Source: Deinococcus arboris (GTDB taxonomy: Bacteria > Deinococcota > Deinococci > Deinococcales > Deinococcaceae). From it: DNA of 64,000 nt. This document shows, one piece after another, positions 34,193 through 43,062 of this stretch. The first letter of the stretch is position 1. Each line of letters opens with the position of its first letter. Under the pieces are notes generated by a model. That model was given only the letters and a program-made list of their open reading frames with translations. It did not search any database and was not told where the DNA came from. The stretch lies in contig NZ_WQLB01000015.1 of the NCBI RefSeq assembly GCF_009755355.1, positions 1 to 64,000 of the forward strand, written 5' to 3'. The position numbers and the translations under genes are program-made.

Positions 34193-34579
34193 TCACTGTA
34201 CGGCGCGTGTCGTTTTCTCCACAGGCGCCGTACATTCCGCTGACGGATTGACGTCCAGGTCCGGGTAGTAGCGTTCCAGCACCAGGGCGACATACGCCGG
34301 ATCGGCATCGGGAAAGGGCACGAAGCGCGCGCAGAGCGCCGCAGCCACATCCCGTTCATACCAGCCGTCCTCGTGACGAACCGAGACCGGAATGGCCTCG
34401 TTCGCCGCCGGCGTCAAGTGATACCCGCCGTGGCGGCCCGTCACCACAAAGGTCACGCCCGGCTGCACTGCTTCCACTTCCAGGATCGTGCCCCACGGAC
34501 TCTGTCCGTAGAGTTGAGGCGAGAAGCGTGGCACGTTCTGGTCAAGCGTAGGGCGGTCAGTCCACTGTGGATCAGTCAT
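34193..34579 (-). CDS. DUF7007-like protein
   Basis: 128 residues. The pattern SPWGTILEVEAVQPGVTFVV, then GRHGGYHLTPAANEAIP and GWYERDVAAALCARFVPFP, followed by LERYYPD, matches my recollection of DUF7007, found on plasmids and conjugative elements. No catalytic role is known to me. The start overlaps the end of the acyltransferase gene by 8 nt. Confidence 0.65.
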   Translation of the reverse strand: MTDPQWTDRPTLDQNVPRFSPQLYGQSPWGTILEVEAVQPGVTFVVTGRHGGYHLTPAANEAIPVSVRHEDGWYERDVAAALCARFVPFPDADPAYVALVLERYYPDLDVNPSAECTAPVEKTTRAVQ

Positions 34580-35603
34580 GAGACACCTCAGGTAGCAGTC
34601 GAGGGACCCGCTGGGCCGACCGGCCCTGGGTCAGGTGATGGGCCAGGTGGGCCACCAGCAAACAGACGGGCACCGCCAGCAGGCCACTTCCGGTGACTCC
34701 AATAGAGTTCCAGCCCAGCCACACAGCAGCCACCATCACGGGAAAATGGGTGGCATACAGGGCGTAACTGCGCTCCCCCAGCCATTGGGCCCAGCGCTGC
34801 TGGAAGAAGGCAGGTTGGAGGCCTTCAAGGGCCAGCAGCACTCCAGCGGCCCCAAGCGCGGTCAGCCAGCGCAAATACGCATCGTCACTGCCCAGGACAT
34901 GCCGGCACAGGAGCACGCCTGCACCCAACACACCCACCAGCGGCAGGAGCCGGGCCGGCACTTGAGGCGGCTGGAGGGCCAATAGCACCCCCAACAGAAA
35001 CAGGGGCATGACCATCAGGGGCCAGAACACGAAGACCATGCCGAACGCCAAAGGCAGGCTGATGAGCAGGGCGGTCCAGCCCCAGCGGCGCGCCGCCCAG
35101 ACCATCAGGGGCAGCAGCGCACTGGCGTAGAGCTCGATGGCCAGGGTCCATAGGGGGGGGTTGACGCGGTTGGCCTCGAACCAGCCCCCCAGGCCGAGCG
35201 TCAGCACGCCCTGGAGGTCTAGGCCGGTTAGGGGCTCGGTCAGGATGGGCAAGAGCCCGTGCGGGGCCAGATCAGCGGGCAGACTGGCGGCGAGCGGCCG
35301 GGCCAGGCCGAGGCCAAGCACAGCACCCAGCAGGCCCAGGGGGGCCAGGCGGCGCAGGCGGGCGGCCAGGTAGGGCCACAGAGCCGGCCGGCGCACATAA
35401 CTGCGGGCGACGACCAGGCCGCTCAGGACGAAAAAGACGTCGACGGCAGGGGCTCCGAAGTGCCACAGCAGATAGTCGAACGAGCTGGGCTGGGTGCGCC
35501 CAGGCAGAAAGGTGAGGGCGGCGACGTGGCTGAGCACCACGGCGAGCGCCAGCAGGCCGCGGAGACCGTCAAAGGCAAGCACACGGGGGTGTGGGGTGGA
35601 CAT
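34572..35603 (-). CDS. Membrane acyltransferase (OafA/YrhL, acyltransferase-3 family)
   Basis: 343 residues with about ten membrane segments. The family N-terminus is clear: FDGLRGLLALAVVLSHVAAL, with the catalytic-type His in LSHV, then FGAPAVDVFFVLSGLVVARS. The C-terminal SYALYATHFPVMV segment is also typical. Such enzymes O-acylate surface glycans or lipids. GGAGGCG precedes the ATG. First gene of a minus-strand operon with the DUF7007-like and small membrane genes. Confidence 0.9.
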   Translation of the reverse strand: MSTPHPRVLAFDGLRGLLALAVVLSHVAALTFLPGRTQPSSFDYLLWHFGAPAVDVFFVLSGLVVARSYVRRPALWPYLAARLRRLAPLGLLGAVLGLGLARPLAASLPADLAPHGLLPILTEPLTGLDLQGVLTLGLGGWFEANRVNPPLWTLAIELYASALLPLMVWAARRWGWTALLISLPLAFGMVFVFWPLMVMPLFLLGVLLALQPPQVPARLLPLVGVLGAGVLLCRHVLGSDDAYLRWLTALGAAGVLLALEGLQPAFFQQRWAQWLGERSYALYATHFPVMVAAVWLGWNSIGVTGSGLLAVPVCLLVAHLAHHLTQGRSAQRVPRLLPEVSHD

Positions 35604-35757
35604 GGGGGCGCCTCCAGAGCAACGTCGCGCGCCCCAAGGCTGTGGGGCGCACGACGCAGCTTAGGAAAGGTCAGGTTCCCGCCAGCCACCCAAAAAAGGC
35701 CGTCCTATCTTGCAGGGCTACAGGGCGTTTGCTTCGCTGAACGTGGTACACCAGAGC

Positions 35758-38700
35758 ATGGGTGTTTCAGGCACAGACCTCGTCACTTGGGCTGGTGGCC
35801 AAGCCGCAACGACTCAACTTCCTGAGCTGGTGCGCAGACTCATCTTGGCCACGAGTCGCGCGCAGGTGAGTATGCGTGCTGGCGACGGCGTTCGCGAAGT
35901 GGGCTTTGACGGTATCGTCCACCTTGATACGCCGCACTCTTTTATTCCTCAAGGTGACTCGGTCTGGGAAATGGGCGTCAACGCTGATCCTCTCCGAAAA
36001 GCTAATGGCGACTACAGAACCCGCACGGATAAGCCATTAACGGTCACCCCGGCGGAAACCACCTTCGTTTTTGTGACTCCAAGACGGTGGCCAGAGAAAG
36101 GGGAATGGATTCAGCGCCGACTTGCGGAAAACGTCTGGCGCGACGTGCGCGTCCTCGACGCTGACGATCTTGAGAGCTGGCTCAGCACCGCGCCAGCCGT
36201 TGACACCTGGCTGGCCCCTTTGGTCGGTCACCTGACGGTCGGTGTCAGTACGGTCGAGCAGTTCTGGTCTCAATGGTCCGAGGCCACCAACCCGCCTTTT
36301 ACCCCAGAAGTCCTGACTGTCGGCTGGAAAGACGACCCAGTGTCTACACTGCGCACATTTCTCGCGGCTGAGCCTGGTGCGCGCGGCCTATCAGGCGAAT
36401 CGCCCCAGATGGCCGAGGCCTTCATCGCCGCCACCCTCATGGCGTGGCCTGGTGTTGAAGGTGAACAGGTCCGTGCCCGTACGCTGTTCGTCGGTCAGGA
36501 AAGCGCATGGACAAATGCCGTCGTCCAGGGTAAATCCTCTATCCTGGTGCCTCTCTTTCCCCAGCGCTCGCACGTTACCTCTGCGGTTCACCAGGGCCAT
36601 CATGTCCTCGTGCCGCTTGGACGGCGTGACGGCAGTATCAGGCAGGTGATCGTGCTTAGCCGTCAACAGCGGCGTGTCCTTCGAGAGGCGCTTGTCCGTA
36701 TGGGGGTGCCTGAAACTCAACTCGAATCCCTCGCCACACTCGGCCGCCGAAGCCTCCTGGCCCTTCGGCGGCGCTTGGCCCATCTTGAAGCGGTTCATAC
36801 CCCTCCCTGGGCCGGCCAAAACCTAGTCGCCCCTATGCTGGCTGGCGCTTGGATCGATACACAATCCGGCGACCAGCAGGCCCTGGCACAACTGGCGGGT
36901 GAGCAAGACTACGCGGCAGTTCAGCGAGCGGTCATCGGCCTGGCACAGCAGAATGAGCCCCCGCTCCGGCGCACCGGTTCAAGTTGGCTCCTGACATCCA
37001 AGGAGGACGCCTGGACCCTTCTGGCACCTACCCTGATGGAAGCCAACCTCAACCGCCTCGTAAACGTTGTCCAGACCGTCTTAGGCACTGTTGACCCAGC
37101 ATTGGCTCTGCCTGCTGAACAACGACCTATGGCGGCGCTCTATGGGAAGGTTCATCCTTACTCGGAGTTGCTGCGAGAAGAGTTGGCCGACACGCTCGCT
37201 TTGATGGGGGCCCGCTCCGCTGACACGTCCTGGTACCTTCTCGAATCGCCTCAAACCTACGTGGATCAGATTGTTCGCTCCCTCCTGAGCACCCGTACAA
37301 CGGATGCCTGGACTTCCCTGGCGCCGGCTTTCCCTCAATTGGCCGAGGCCGCTCCAGACGTGTTTTTGACGGCTGTTGAGCAGGCGCTGGCTTCAGGCAC
37401 GCCCTCTTTGGTCGACCTCTTTCAAGATGCCAAATCGCAAGTCTTCGGCCATTCTTCGCCACACATTTTCTTGCTGTTGGCGTTAGAAGGGCTCGCTTGG
37501 TTGCCAACCTTTTTCAGCCGCGCGACGTTGCTCCTCGGCCGCTTGAGTGACTTGGACCCAGGAGGCCAAACCCTCAATCGGCCGTCCAACAGCCTGGCCG
37601 AGGTATTCAGTCCCTGGCTCAGAAACACGGATGTAGGAGTCGCAGACAAATTGAGAGGGGTAGATGTCCTGCGCGAACAACTGCCAGACGTTGGCTGGCG
37701 CCTCATGCTGGCCCTGGTGGTCACTGACGGGGTGAGTGGTCGAACCAGGACGCCGAATTGGCGTGATTGGGGACAGGATCTGCCGTGGCAACTCCCGGAA
37801 GAACAGATCATCGAGATGCTTGCCGAAATCAGAAACCGACTTCTGCAAGATGCTGGGGGTTGCAGTGACCGGCTGTTGGGATTGCTTCAGGAGTATCGGC
37901 ATTTCGACCCCCTCCAGCAAGACACTCTCTGCCAGGCCATTCACACGGCAGCCCAAGCCCCAGACGCCCAGACAGTCATTTGGGAGGCACTTCGGGAATT
38001 TGTCGCCTCTCAGTATGAATTTCCAACGGCGCATTGGGCTATAACCGGCGGGCCACTGCAGAAACTGGAACAGTTGCGGGACCAACTCCAACCAACGGAT
38101 GTGATCGCCAAGAACAAGTGGGTCTTCAGTCAATCCCCGACACTAGGTCTTCAAACTCATCCCATAGATTTTGGCAAGCACCACGAGCTGTGGATGCAGG
38201 CACAAACGACAGCTGTTGCCGATGTCTTGGCCAGCGCACAAGCAGACGGCATTCAGAGCCTGTTGGAGAACAGCGACCCTAGTGCGGCGCAAGCCATCGG
38301 CCAGGCCGTTGGCCGACTACCTCATACCCTGTTCAATGACCCACAGAGCCTGTTGACCTTCATTCAGACCAGTCCACAGGGCGCAGGCTTTGCCGCAGGC
38401 CTGCTCCTGGCTTGGCGTTTTTCGCAACGTCGAAAAGAGATCACGGCGCTGCTCACTCGACCTGAATTCACTGCCAGAGCAGCGGCGGAGCAGGCTTTCT
38501 TGCTTCAGGCGTTGCCCGCTGACACAGAGACGTGGTCACTCGTTCAGAGCCTTGGCGGGGAGGTGGCGCAGGCTTACTGGCAGCAAGTCTCTGTCTTTGA
38601 GGTCGGCCGCGAGTCGACAGAAGCGGCTGAAGAGGCTTACCGCCAATTCCGAACCTACGAACAGCACACGACTGCCTTCTATTTAGCTCAGCTGCGGTCC

Positions 38701-39492
38701 CTCGATCTACCGGGGCATGAATGGCTGAGCTTATTGGAGGCCTTCGAGGAGCAAGACGCTGCCTTCGTCCGAGATCAGGCCCACCACATTCGCGAGCTGC
38801 TGGAAGAGTTAGCCGAGCGGACTGACGTGGACCAATCGAAACTGGCCCAAACAGCATGGGCGTACCTTCCCCTATACGGCTACAGCCAAGCTCCTGCCGC
38901 GCTCAATCAAGCTTTGCTCGCGGATCCAGAGCTGTACGCCACGATATTCCTTACCGCGTTTCCTGGCGCAGCTGGACAAAGCGACGAAGATCAGGAGGGG
39001 AAAAAGCGCCGAGAACGGGCCGCACATTTGCTCTGGATGCTTCGGGGCGTGCCAGGCACAGCCAACGGTCAGCTTCCCGATGAGGCCACCCTGCACGCGT
39101 GGTACACCGCAGTGCAGGCACGGCTCAAAGCGCAAGACCGAGGCCGCATAGGCGACAGCCAGATTGGGCAATTGCTGGCCACTGCGCCCGCACAAGATGG
39201 GCAATGGCCGCCACCAGTGGTGTGCACCTTGATTGAGTTCGCCAAAAGTGAAGCGTTAGAGGACGGCTTTCGGCTGGGTCGGTACAACCTCAGGGGAGGC
39301 ACCAATCGCGACCTCGACTCTGGCGGTGATCTGGAAAGGGAACTGGTGGCCCAATATCAGCAGCAGGCGCAAACTGTAGAGGCGCGCTGGCCCCGTACAG
39401 CGCAGTGTCTACGGGAGTTGGCTCAAATGTACGAACAGGAGGCCCGCCGCCATGATGACGACGCGGAGCTGACTCAGGACAGGTGGACTTGA
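35758..39492 (+). CDS. Very large protein with PD-(D/E)XK-like nuclease N-terminus, putative defence factor
   Basis: 1,244 residues from the ATG at 35758. Residues about 30-160 look like a restriction-endonuclease fold: RAGDGVREVGFDGIVHL, then VWEMGVN (Asp and E-x-G style acidic residues) and TFVFVTPRRWPEKGEWI, ending VRVLDADDLESWL. The remaining 1,050 residues are helical and repeat-like, without a recognisable Walker A motif. Large proteins with this N-terminal pattern occur as isolated genes in accessory regions of many bacteria. Defence by sensing followed by cleavage is the likely role but is inferred. Divergent from the acyltransferase gene; no partner gene. Confidence 0.8.
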   Translation: MGVSGTDLVTWAGGQAATTQLPELVRRLILATSRAQVSMRAGDGVREVGFDGIVHLDTPHSFIPQGDSVWEMGVNADPLRKANGDYRTRTDKPLTVTPAETTFVFVTPRRWPEKGEWIQRRLAENVWRDVRVLDADDLESWLSTAPAVDTWLAPLVGHLTVGVSTVEQFWSQWSEATNPPFTPEVLTVGWKDDPVSTLRTFLAAEPGARGLSGESPQMAEAFIAATLMAWPGVEGEQVRARTLFVGQESAWTNAVVQGKSSILVPLFPQRSHVTSAVHQGHHVLVPLGRRDGSIRQVIVLSRQQRRVLREALVRMGVPETQLESLATLGRRSLLALRRRLAHLEAVHTPPWAGQNLVAPMLAGAWIDTQSGDQQALAQLAGEQDYAAVQRAVIGLAQQNEPPLRRTGSSWLLTSKEDAWTLLAPTLMEANLNRLVNVVQTVLGTVDPALALPAEQRPMAALYGKVHPYSELLREELADTLALMGARSADTSWYLLESPQTYVDQIVRSLLSTRTTDAWTSLAPAFPQLAEAAPDVFLTAVEQALASGTPSLVDLFQDAKSQVFGHSSPHIFLLLALEGLAWLPTFFSRATLLLGRLSDLDPGGQTLNRPSNSLAEVFSPWLRNTDVGVADKLRGVDVLREQLPDVGWRLMLALVVTDGVSGRTRTPNWRDWGQDLPWQLPEEQIIEMLAEIRNRLLQDAGGCSDRLLGLLQEYRHFDPLQQDTLCQAIHTAAQAPDAQTVIWEALREFVASQYEFPTAHWAITGGPLQKLEQLRDQLQPTDVIAKNKWVFSQSPTLGLQTHPIDFGKHHELWMQAQTTAVADVLASAQADGIQSLLENSDPSAAQAIGQAVGRLPHTLFNDPQSLLTFIQTSPQGAGFAAGLLLAWRFSQRRKEITALLTRPEFTARAAAEQAFLLQALPADTETWSLVQSLGGEVAQAYWQQVSVFEVGRESTEAAEEAYRQFRTYEQHTTAFYLAQLRSLDLPGHEWLSLLEAFEEQDAAFVRDQAHHIRELLEELAERTDVDQSKLAQTAWAYLPLYGYSQAPAALNQALLADPELYATIFLTAFPGAAGQSDEDQEGKKRRERAAHLLWMLRGVPGTANGQLPDEATLHAWYTAVQARLKAQDRGRIGDSQIGQLLATAPAQDGQWPPPVVCTLIEFAKSEALEDGFRLGRYNLRGGTNRDLDSGGDLERELVAQYQQQAQTVEARWPRTAQCLRELAQMYEQEARRHDDDAELTQDRWT

Positions 39493-39548
39493 GGACTCTA
39501 GACGCGCACATCGATTTGAGACCTTAACGGGAGAACTATTCAAGGCTG

Positions 39549-39895
39549 GAATTTGGGGTCAAGTGAGAGTAGGAACAGGAACTTACCCTAAGGGTCGACG
39601 TGTCCAGTTGGGGTATACCCCAGCCCCACACGGCAGCGCGCTGATGAACAGGGTATTGAGGTGTCAAGTTAGGGTCCCCTTTCGGTCAATCTGACAGGTG
39701 TCAGGGGATATCTGGATGTCAACTTGACACCCGCGATGGCGGTGGCTCTCTTCTTCGCACACGGTCTTTTCGACTCGAATTCACGATTGGCGCAAAATTG
39801 TACGGTAAGCGCAATTCTTCGTCTAAGACGCTGTTTTTCCTCTTAGGGTAAGTTTCTGTTCCTACTCTCACTTGAGGCCAATTTCTGTTCCTTGT
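39549..39895. mobile_element. Gene-free element bounded by about 40-bp terminal inverted repeats
   Basis: The left end (about 39549-39592) reads TCAAGTGAGAGTAGGAACAG then GAACTTACCCTAAG. The right end (about 39842-39890) is its reverse complement with few changes (TCAAGTGAGAGTAGGAACAG then AAACTTACCCTAAG). Inside, GGTGTCAAGTT at 39660-39670 and AACTTGACACC at 39722-39732 form a second, nested inverted pair. There is no open frame for a transposase, so this looks like a MITE or the fused ends of an insertion sequence; nested end repeats recall IS21-type termini. Confidence 0.6.
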
Positions 39896-40060
39896 TTAGT
39901 GCGACCTCTGAAGATGACGTTGGGGCTTTCCACTTGTTGGAATAACACCTCAGGTCAGCGATCAGATTATCCGGGCCCTCACCGACTGGGTCTGGTTAAG
40001 CTCTGATGGCATCAGCCTTGTCCTGTGCCAACAGTTCTGGATCAGTGGGTGCGCCTCGAC
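39896..40060. other. Remainder of the gap right of the inverted-repeat element
   Basis: A short plus-strand frame (containing IIRALTDWVWLSSDGISLVL) resembles a broken coding fragment but has no start or ribosome site. Nothing else is seen. Confidence 0.3.
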
Positions 40061-40561
40061 TCAACGGCGCTGGTGCACGATGGCGTCGCCCACGAAAGTC
40101 GGCGGCCGCCACTGCCGGTTGAGCGGGCTGCTCGCGGCAATCTCCGCTTCGGTGTGCTGCGCCTTGGGGTGCAGGCCTGCGAGCTGCTCCGCCAGGAAGC
40201 GCCGCGCACGCACGTAGTCCAGCGTCAGAGGCTCCAGCAGTGACGCTGTCCCCAGGTCGGTCCCCAGCACCTCGACGGTGGTGGCCAGCGTGGCGGGGTC
40301 CGCGGTGAAGTGCAGCTGCGCGCGCTCCACGTCGGCGGGCGTCAGCAGCGGCGCCAGGCGGTCGCGGAACAGCGGGTCCGCCAGCAGGGCGGCCACGGGC
40401 AGGTGGCCGTCGAGCACCACGTGCAGGCGCGGCGCGCTGTGCGGGCGCAGCGCTTCGACGTTCAGGGCGAAGATCACAGGCTGCAGGGGGCTGTCCTGAA
40501 TGGCCGCTTTCATGGTGTCGATGGCCTGGGTGTACGCGGCAAGCAGTTCGGTGAAGGTCAT
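40061..40561 (-). CDS. Hypothetical protein
   Basis: 166 residues from the ATG at 40561 (GGAGCTGCC upstream). Helical N-terminus (MTFTELLAAYTQAIDTMKAA), then an alpha/beta region with RLHVVLDGHLPVAALLADPL; no known motif. Last gene at the left end of the long minus-strand plasmid module. Confidence 0.65.
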   Translation of the reverse strand: MTFTELLAAYTQAIDTMKAAIQDSPLQPVIFALNVEALRPHSAPRLHVVLDGHLPVAALLADPLFRDRLAPLLTPADVERAQLHFTADPATLATTVEVLGTDLGTASLLEPLTLDYVRARRFLAEQLAGLHPKAQHTEAEIAASSPLNRQWRPPTFVGDAIVHQRR

Positions 40562-40654
40562 GGCAGCTCCTGGCCCAGCGGGCGGGTGAGAGGACTTGAT
40601 CATAGACAACGCCTGCCTCTGCCGGGTGGGCAGGGGCAGGCGGACCAGGGGGCG

Positions 40655-40774
40655 CTACATAATTTCGGAGCCGATCCCCGGCGCGGCTGGGGGGGCCGAC
40701 GACCGCTCAGCGGCGTGCTGGGCGGTCGCCTGGCTGGGGAACAGCAGCGTCAGGAGCAGGTGCCAGATGGACAT
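40655..40774 (-). CDS. Small exported peptide, 39 residues
   Basis: The ATG at 40774 follows AAGGAGGTGAAATCCACC, an excellent ribosome site. The peptide starts with a hydrophobic segment (SIWHLLLTLLFPSQATAQ) that looks like a signal peptide with a cleavage site after ATA. A short Ala/Pro/Ser-rich tail follows. It lies downstream of the larger secreted protein and probably shares its transcript. Confidence 0.5.
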   Translation of the reverse strand: MSIWHLLLTLLFPSQATAQHAAERSSAPPAAPGIGSEIM

Positions 40775-40938
40775 GGTGGATTTCACCTCCTTGTGGCGCC
40801 ACAGGGCGTGGCGTTCGGACTGTACTGGACCAGGTGGGCGGGCGAGGCGTCACTTGACCACGGGTGGCGGGTTGGTGGGTGCTGTCTGACCTTTTCGGCA
40901 CAGTGTCTGTGTCGCCTTCTTGGCCGTCAGGCCCGCTG

Positions 40939-41997
40939 TCAGGGCTGGAGACGGGTGCCCTGTGCAGCAGGCTGGAGGGCTGGAAGCAGGGTCAGCTGGG
41001 GGGGCGTCGCCCGGGCCTGGACGTCAGGGAGCAGCGGCCCGATGAAGTCAGGGTCTCCCGGTTGGGGCACCCTGCTGACCTCTGGGGTGGCCACGGGCGT
41101 CTGTGTGACCGGCTGAACGGTGACCGCCTGGGCCTGGCGCCGGGTGTCCTGTACCTCGACCGTCTGTGGCGGCTGGGGGACCAGGACAGGCTGGTCGCGG
41201 ATCTCCACGATCTGTGGCCTGGGCAGGGCCATCGGCGAGGCGGGTGGAGTCCAGGCCTGGAGCACCTGGGGCAGGGGCGTGAGGCCGTCCAGGAAGGCCA
41301 GGGTGAAGGTCTTGCTCCACTGCTTGGCCTTCACCCCCTGCCGGGCCTCGACCCGACCCTGCCCCGCCGCGACCGCTGTCTGCGTCCACTGGGCGCGTGT
41401 GCCGGACGGCAGCGCCACTACGCGGCCGTCCTGGTACCGCAGGCGCAGCTCCAGTTCACTTGGCGCGTCGCCGTTGAACAGGCGCAGGGTGGCGGGCCGC
41501 GCCAACGTGAAGGTGCCTGCCGGCCGCCAGCCCGAACCCTGGACCGTGGTGTTCACGCTCGTCGCCTGGACGGCCACGGGCCCGCTGATCCGCACGCCGG
41601 ACGTGCGTTTGGCGAAGCTCGCTACGGTCATGCTGAGGGTGTAGCGGCCAGGGGTCAGCGGCCCGGAAAAGAGCGTGGTCTGGCCCAGCACCCCTGGGGC
41701 GAACATGCGGGTGAAGAGCACCGTGCCCTGCGCGTCACGCAGCACATAGCTGGTGTTGGGGGTGCCGGCGCGGTACTGCTCGTCCCCGATCACGCCGGGG
41801 CGCCGGGCGGCGTAGGCCGCGCCATTGAAACCGGGCTGGTCCACGGTGAGCGTCACCACGCCGGCCTGGTGGACTTGAAGTTCCAGTGTGGCCGCCCCGG
41901 CCTGGGGCCAGGCGGCGGCTTCCCCAATGGCGATCAGGCGGTGAAGAGGCGGAGGCGCGGCGGGCAGCAGGGGCAGCGCGAGCAGCAGGCTGAACAT
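40939..41997 (-). CDS. Secreted protein of unknown function
   Basis: 352 residues with an N-terminal signal segment (MFSLLLALPLLPAAPPP). The central part is beta-rich, resembling a pre-peptidase or adhesion-type sandwich (TLELQVHQAGVVTLTVDQPG, SGPLTPGRYTLSMTV). The C-terminal 100 residues are rich in Pro, Gln and Val and are probably an extended linker. It lies between parB and small genes in the plasmid module, so a cell-surface role in transfer is possible. Confidence 0.7.
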   Translation of the reverse strand: MFSLLLALPLLPAAPPPLHRLIAIGEAAAWPQAGAATLELQVHQAGVVTLTVDQPGFNGAAYAARRPGVIGDEQYRAGTPNTSYVLRDAQGTVLFTRMFAPGVLGQTTLFSGPLTPGRYTLSMTVASFAKRTSGVRISGPVAVQATSVNTTVQGSGWRPAGTFTLARPATLRLFNGDAPSELELRLRYQDGRVVALPSGTRAQWTQTAVAAGQGRVEARQGVKAKQWSKTFTLAFLDGLTPLPQVLQAWTPPASPMALPRPQIVEIRDQPVLVPQPPQTVEVQDTRRQAQAVTVQPVTQTPVATPEVSRVPQPGDPDFIGPLLPDVQARATPPQLTLLPALQPAAQGTRLQP

Positions 41998-42096
41998 GCC
42001 GCCAGCCTGCCAGGATTCAGGTTCCCGCCAAGGAAAAGGGAGAAACCGCGTGGCCTCTCCCCTCCCCTGTTGATCTGCCCTCAGGTATGAGCCAGA

Positions 42097-43062
42097 TCAA
42101 GAGGCCGGAGCTTCTCCCTTGCCGCGTCGACCCCGGCGCGGTGCGCGCGCCTCCTGTTGGGTGCTCAACAGCGTTTCCATCTGCTCGACCAGTTGGGCCA
42201 GCTGGTGCCGGGTTTCGGCGCTCAGGTCGCCGACCCGCCGCTCGGTCAAGGCGGTTTTCACGCGGTCCACCAGCATCTTGGCCTCGGAGGGGGCGTCCGT
42301 GGCCTGGAGGAGTTGCTTGACCTGATGACGCACCTCTTTTGCGGTCCAGCCTTCCCGAATGGTGGTGTCGAGCAAGGCGGCGCGCTCCTCATGCTCGCCC
42401 AGCGGCAACAGTTCAAAGGCGGCGGTGCTGGTCAGTCGGCCGGCCGCGACGGCCTCCAACTCGGCGTCGTTCAGGCTCAGGAACTTGACGTTGCGGGTGG
42501 CGAACGTGAGCAGGGTCCAGCCGCCCACCTGCTGAAGGGTCTCTTCCACGCGGTGCTCGTCGGCCTCTGTGCCGTTGCGCAGACGGTTGAGGTACGGCGG
42601 CAGGTCGCGCAGGGGATGCCCGGTGCGCTGGCTGAGCAACTCCAGCATGCCGAAGGTCTGATCGACCGGATTCATGGCCTCCCGCTGGAGGTTTTCAATC
42701 AAGGCGTATTCCAGCAGGTCCGCGTCGGCCACCTGTTCCACGATGGCTGGAACTCCACTGAGACCAGCCAGCTGGGCGGCGCGGAAGCGGCGCTCGCCCG
42801 CCACCAGCTCGTAACGGCCGTCGGCCGCCAGGCGCAGCAGCACCGGTTGCAAGACGCCCCGCTCCCGGATTGAGGCGGCCAGCGCCTGCAGGCCCTCGTC
42901 GGTGAAGGCCTGGTCCTTCGAGTAGCGGCCCCTGGGATTGTGCCGGTCCATGACCTGGATCTGTGCGCAGGGAATGACACGGGCCCGCTGGAGATCGAGG
43001 TTGCCCAGGACGGTCGCGGGCGCTGGGGTCCGCGCCGCCATGCTGGGCCGTCCACGGGTCAT
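42097..43062 (-). CDS. parB: ParB partition protein (CTPase, centromere binding)
   Basis: 321 residues. The CTP-binding ParB/Srx motifs are clear: VAGERRFRAAQLAG, and ENLQREAMNPVDQ near residue 125. The helix-turn-helix region (about 135-215) departs from the chromosomal consensus, as expected for a plasmid-specific site. The basic tail (RAPRRGRRGKG) may aid non-specific DNA contact. The ATG overlaps the parA stop. It should load on the palindromic sites upstream of parA and segregate the plasmid with ParA. Confidence 0.92.
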   Translation of the reverse strand: MTRGRPSMAARTPAPATVLGNLDLQRARVIPCAQIQVMDRHNPRGRYSKDQAFTDEGLQALAASIRERGVLQPVLLRLAADGRYELVAGERRFRAAQLAGLSGVPAIVEQVADADLLEYALIENLQREAMNPVDQTFGMLELLSQRTGHPLRDLPPYLNRLRNGTEADEHRVEETLQQVGGWTLLTFATRNVKFLSLNDAELEAVAAGRLTSTAAFELLPLGEHEERAALLDTTIREGWTAKEVRHQVKQLLQATDAPSEAKMLVDRVKTALTERRVGDLSAETRHQLAQLVEQMETLLSTQQEARAPRRGRRGKGEAPAS

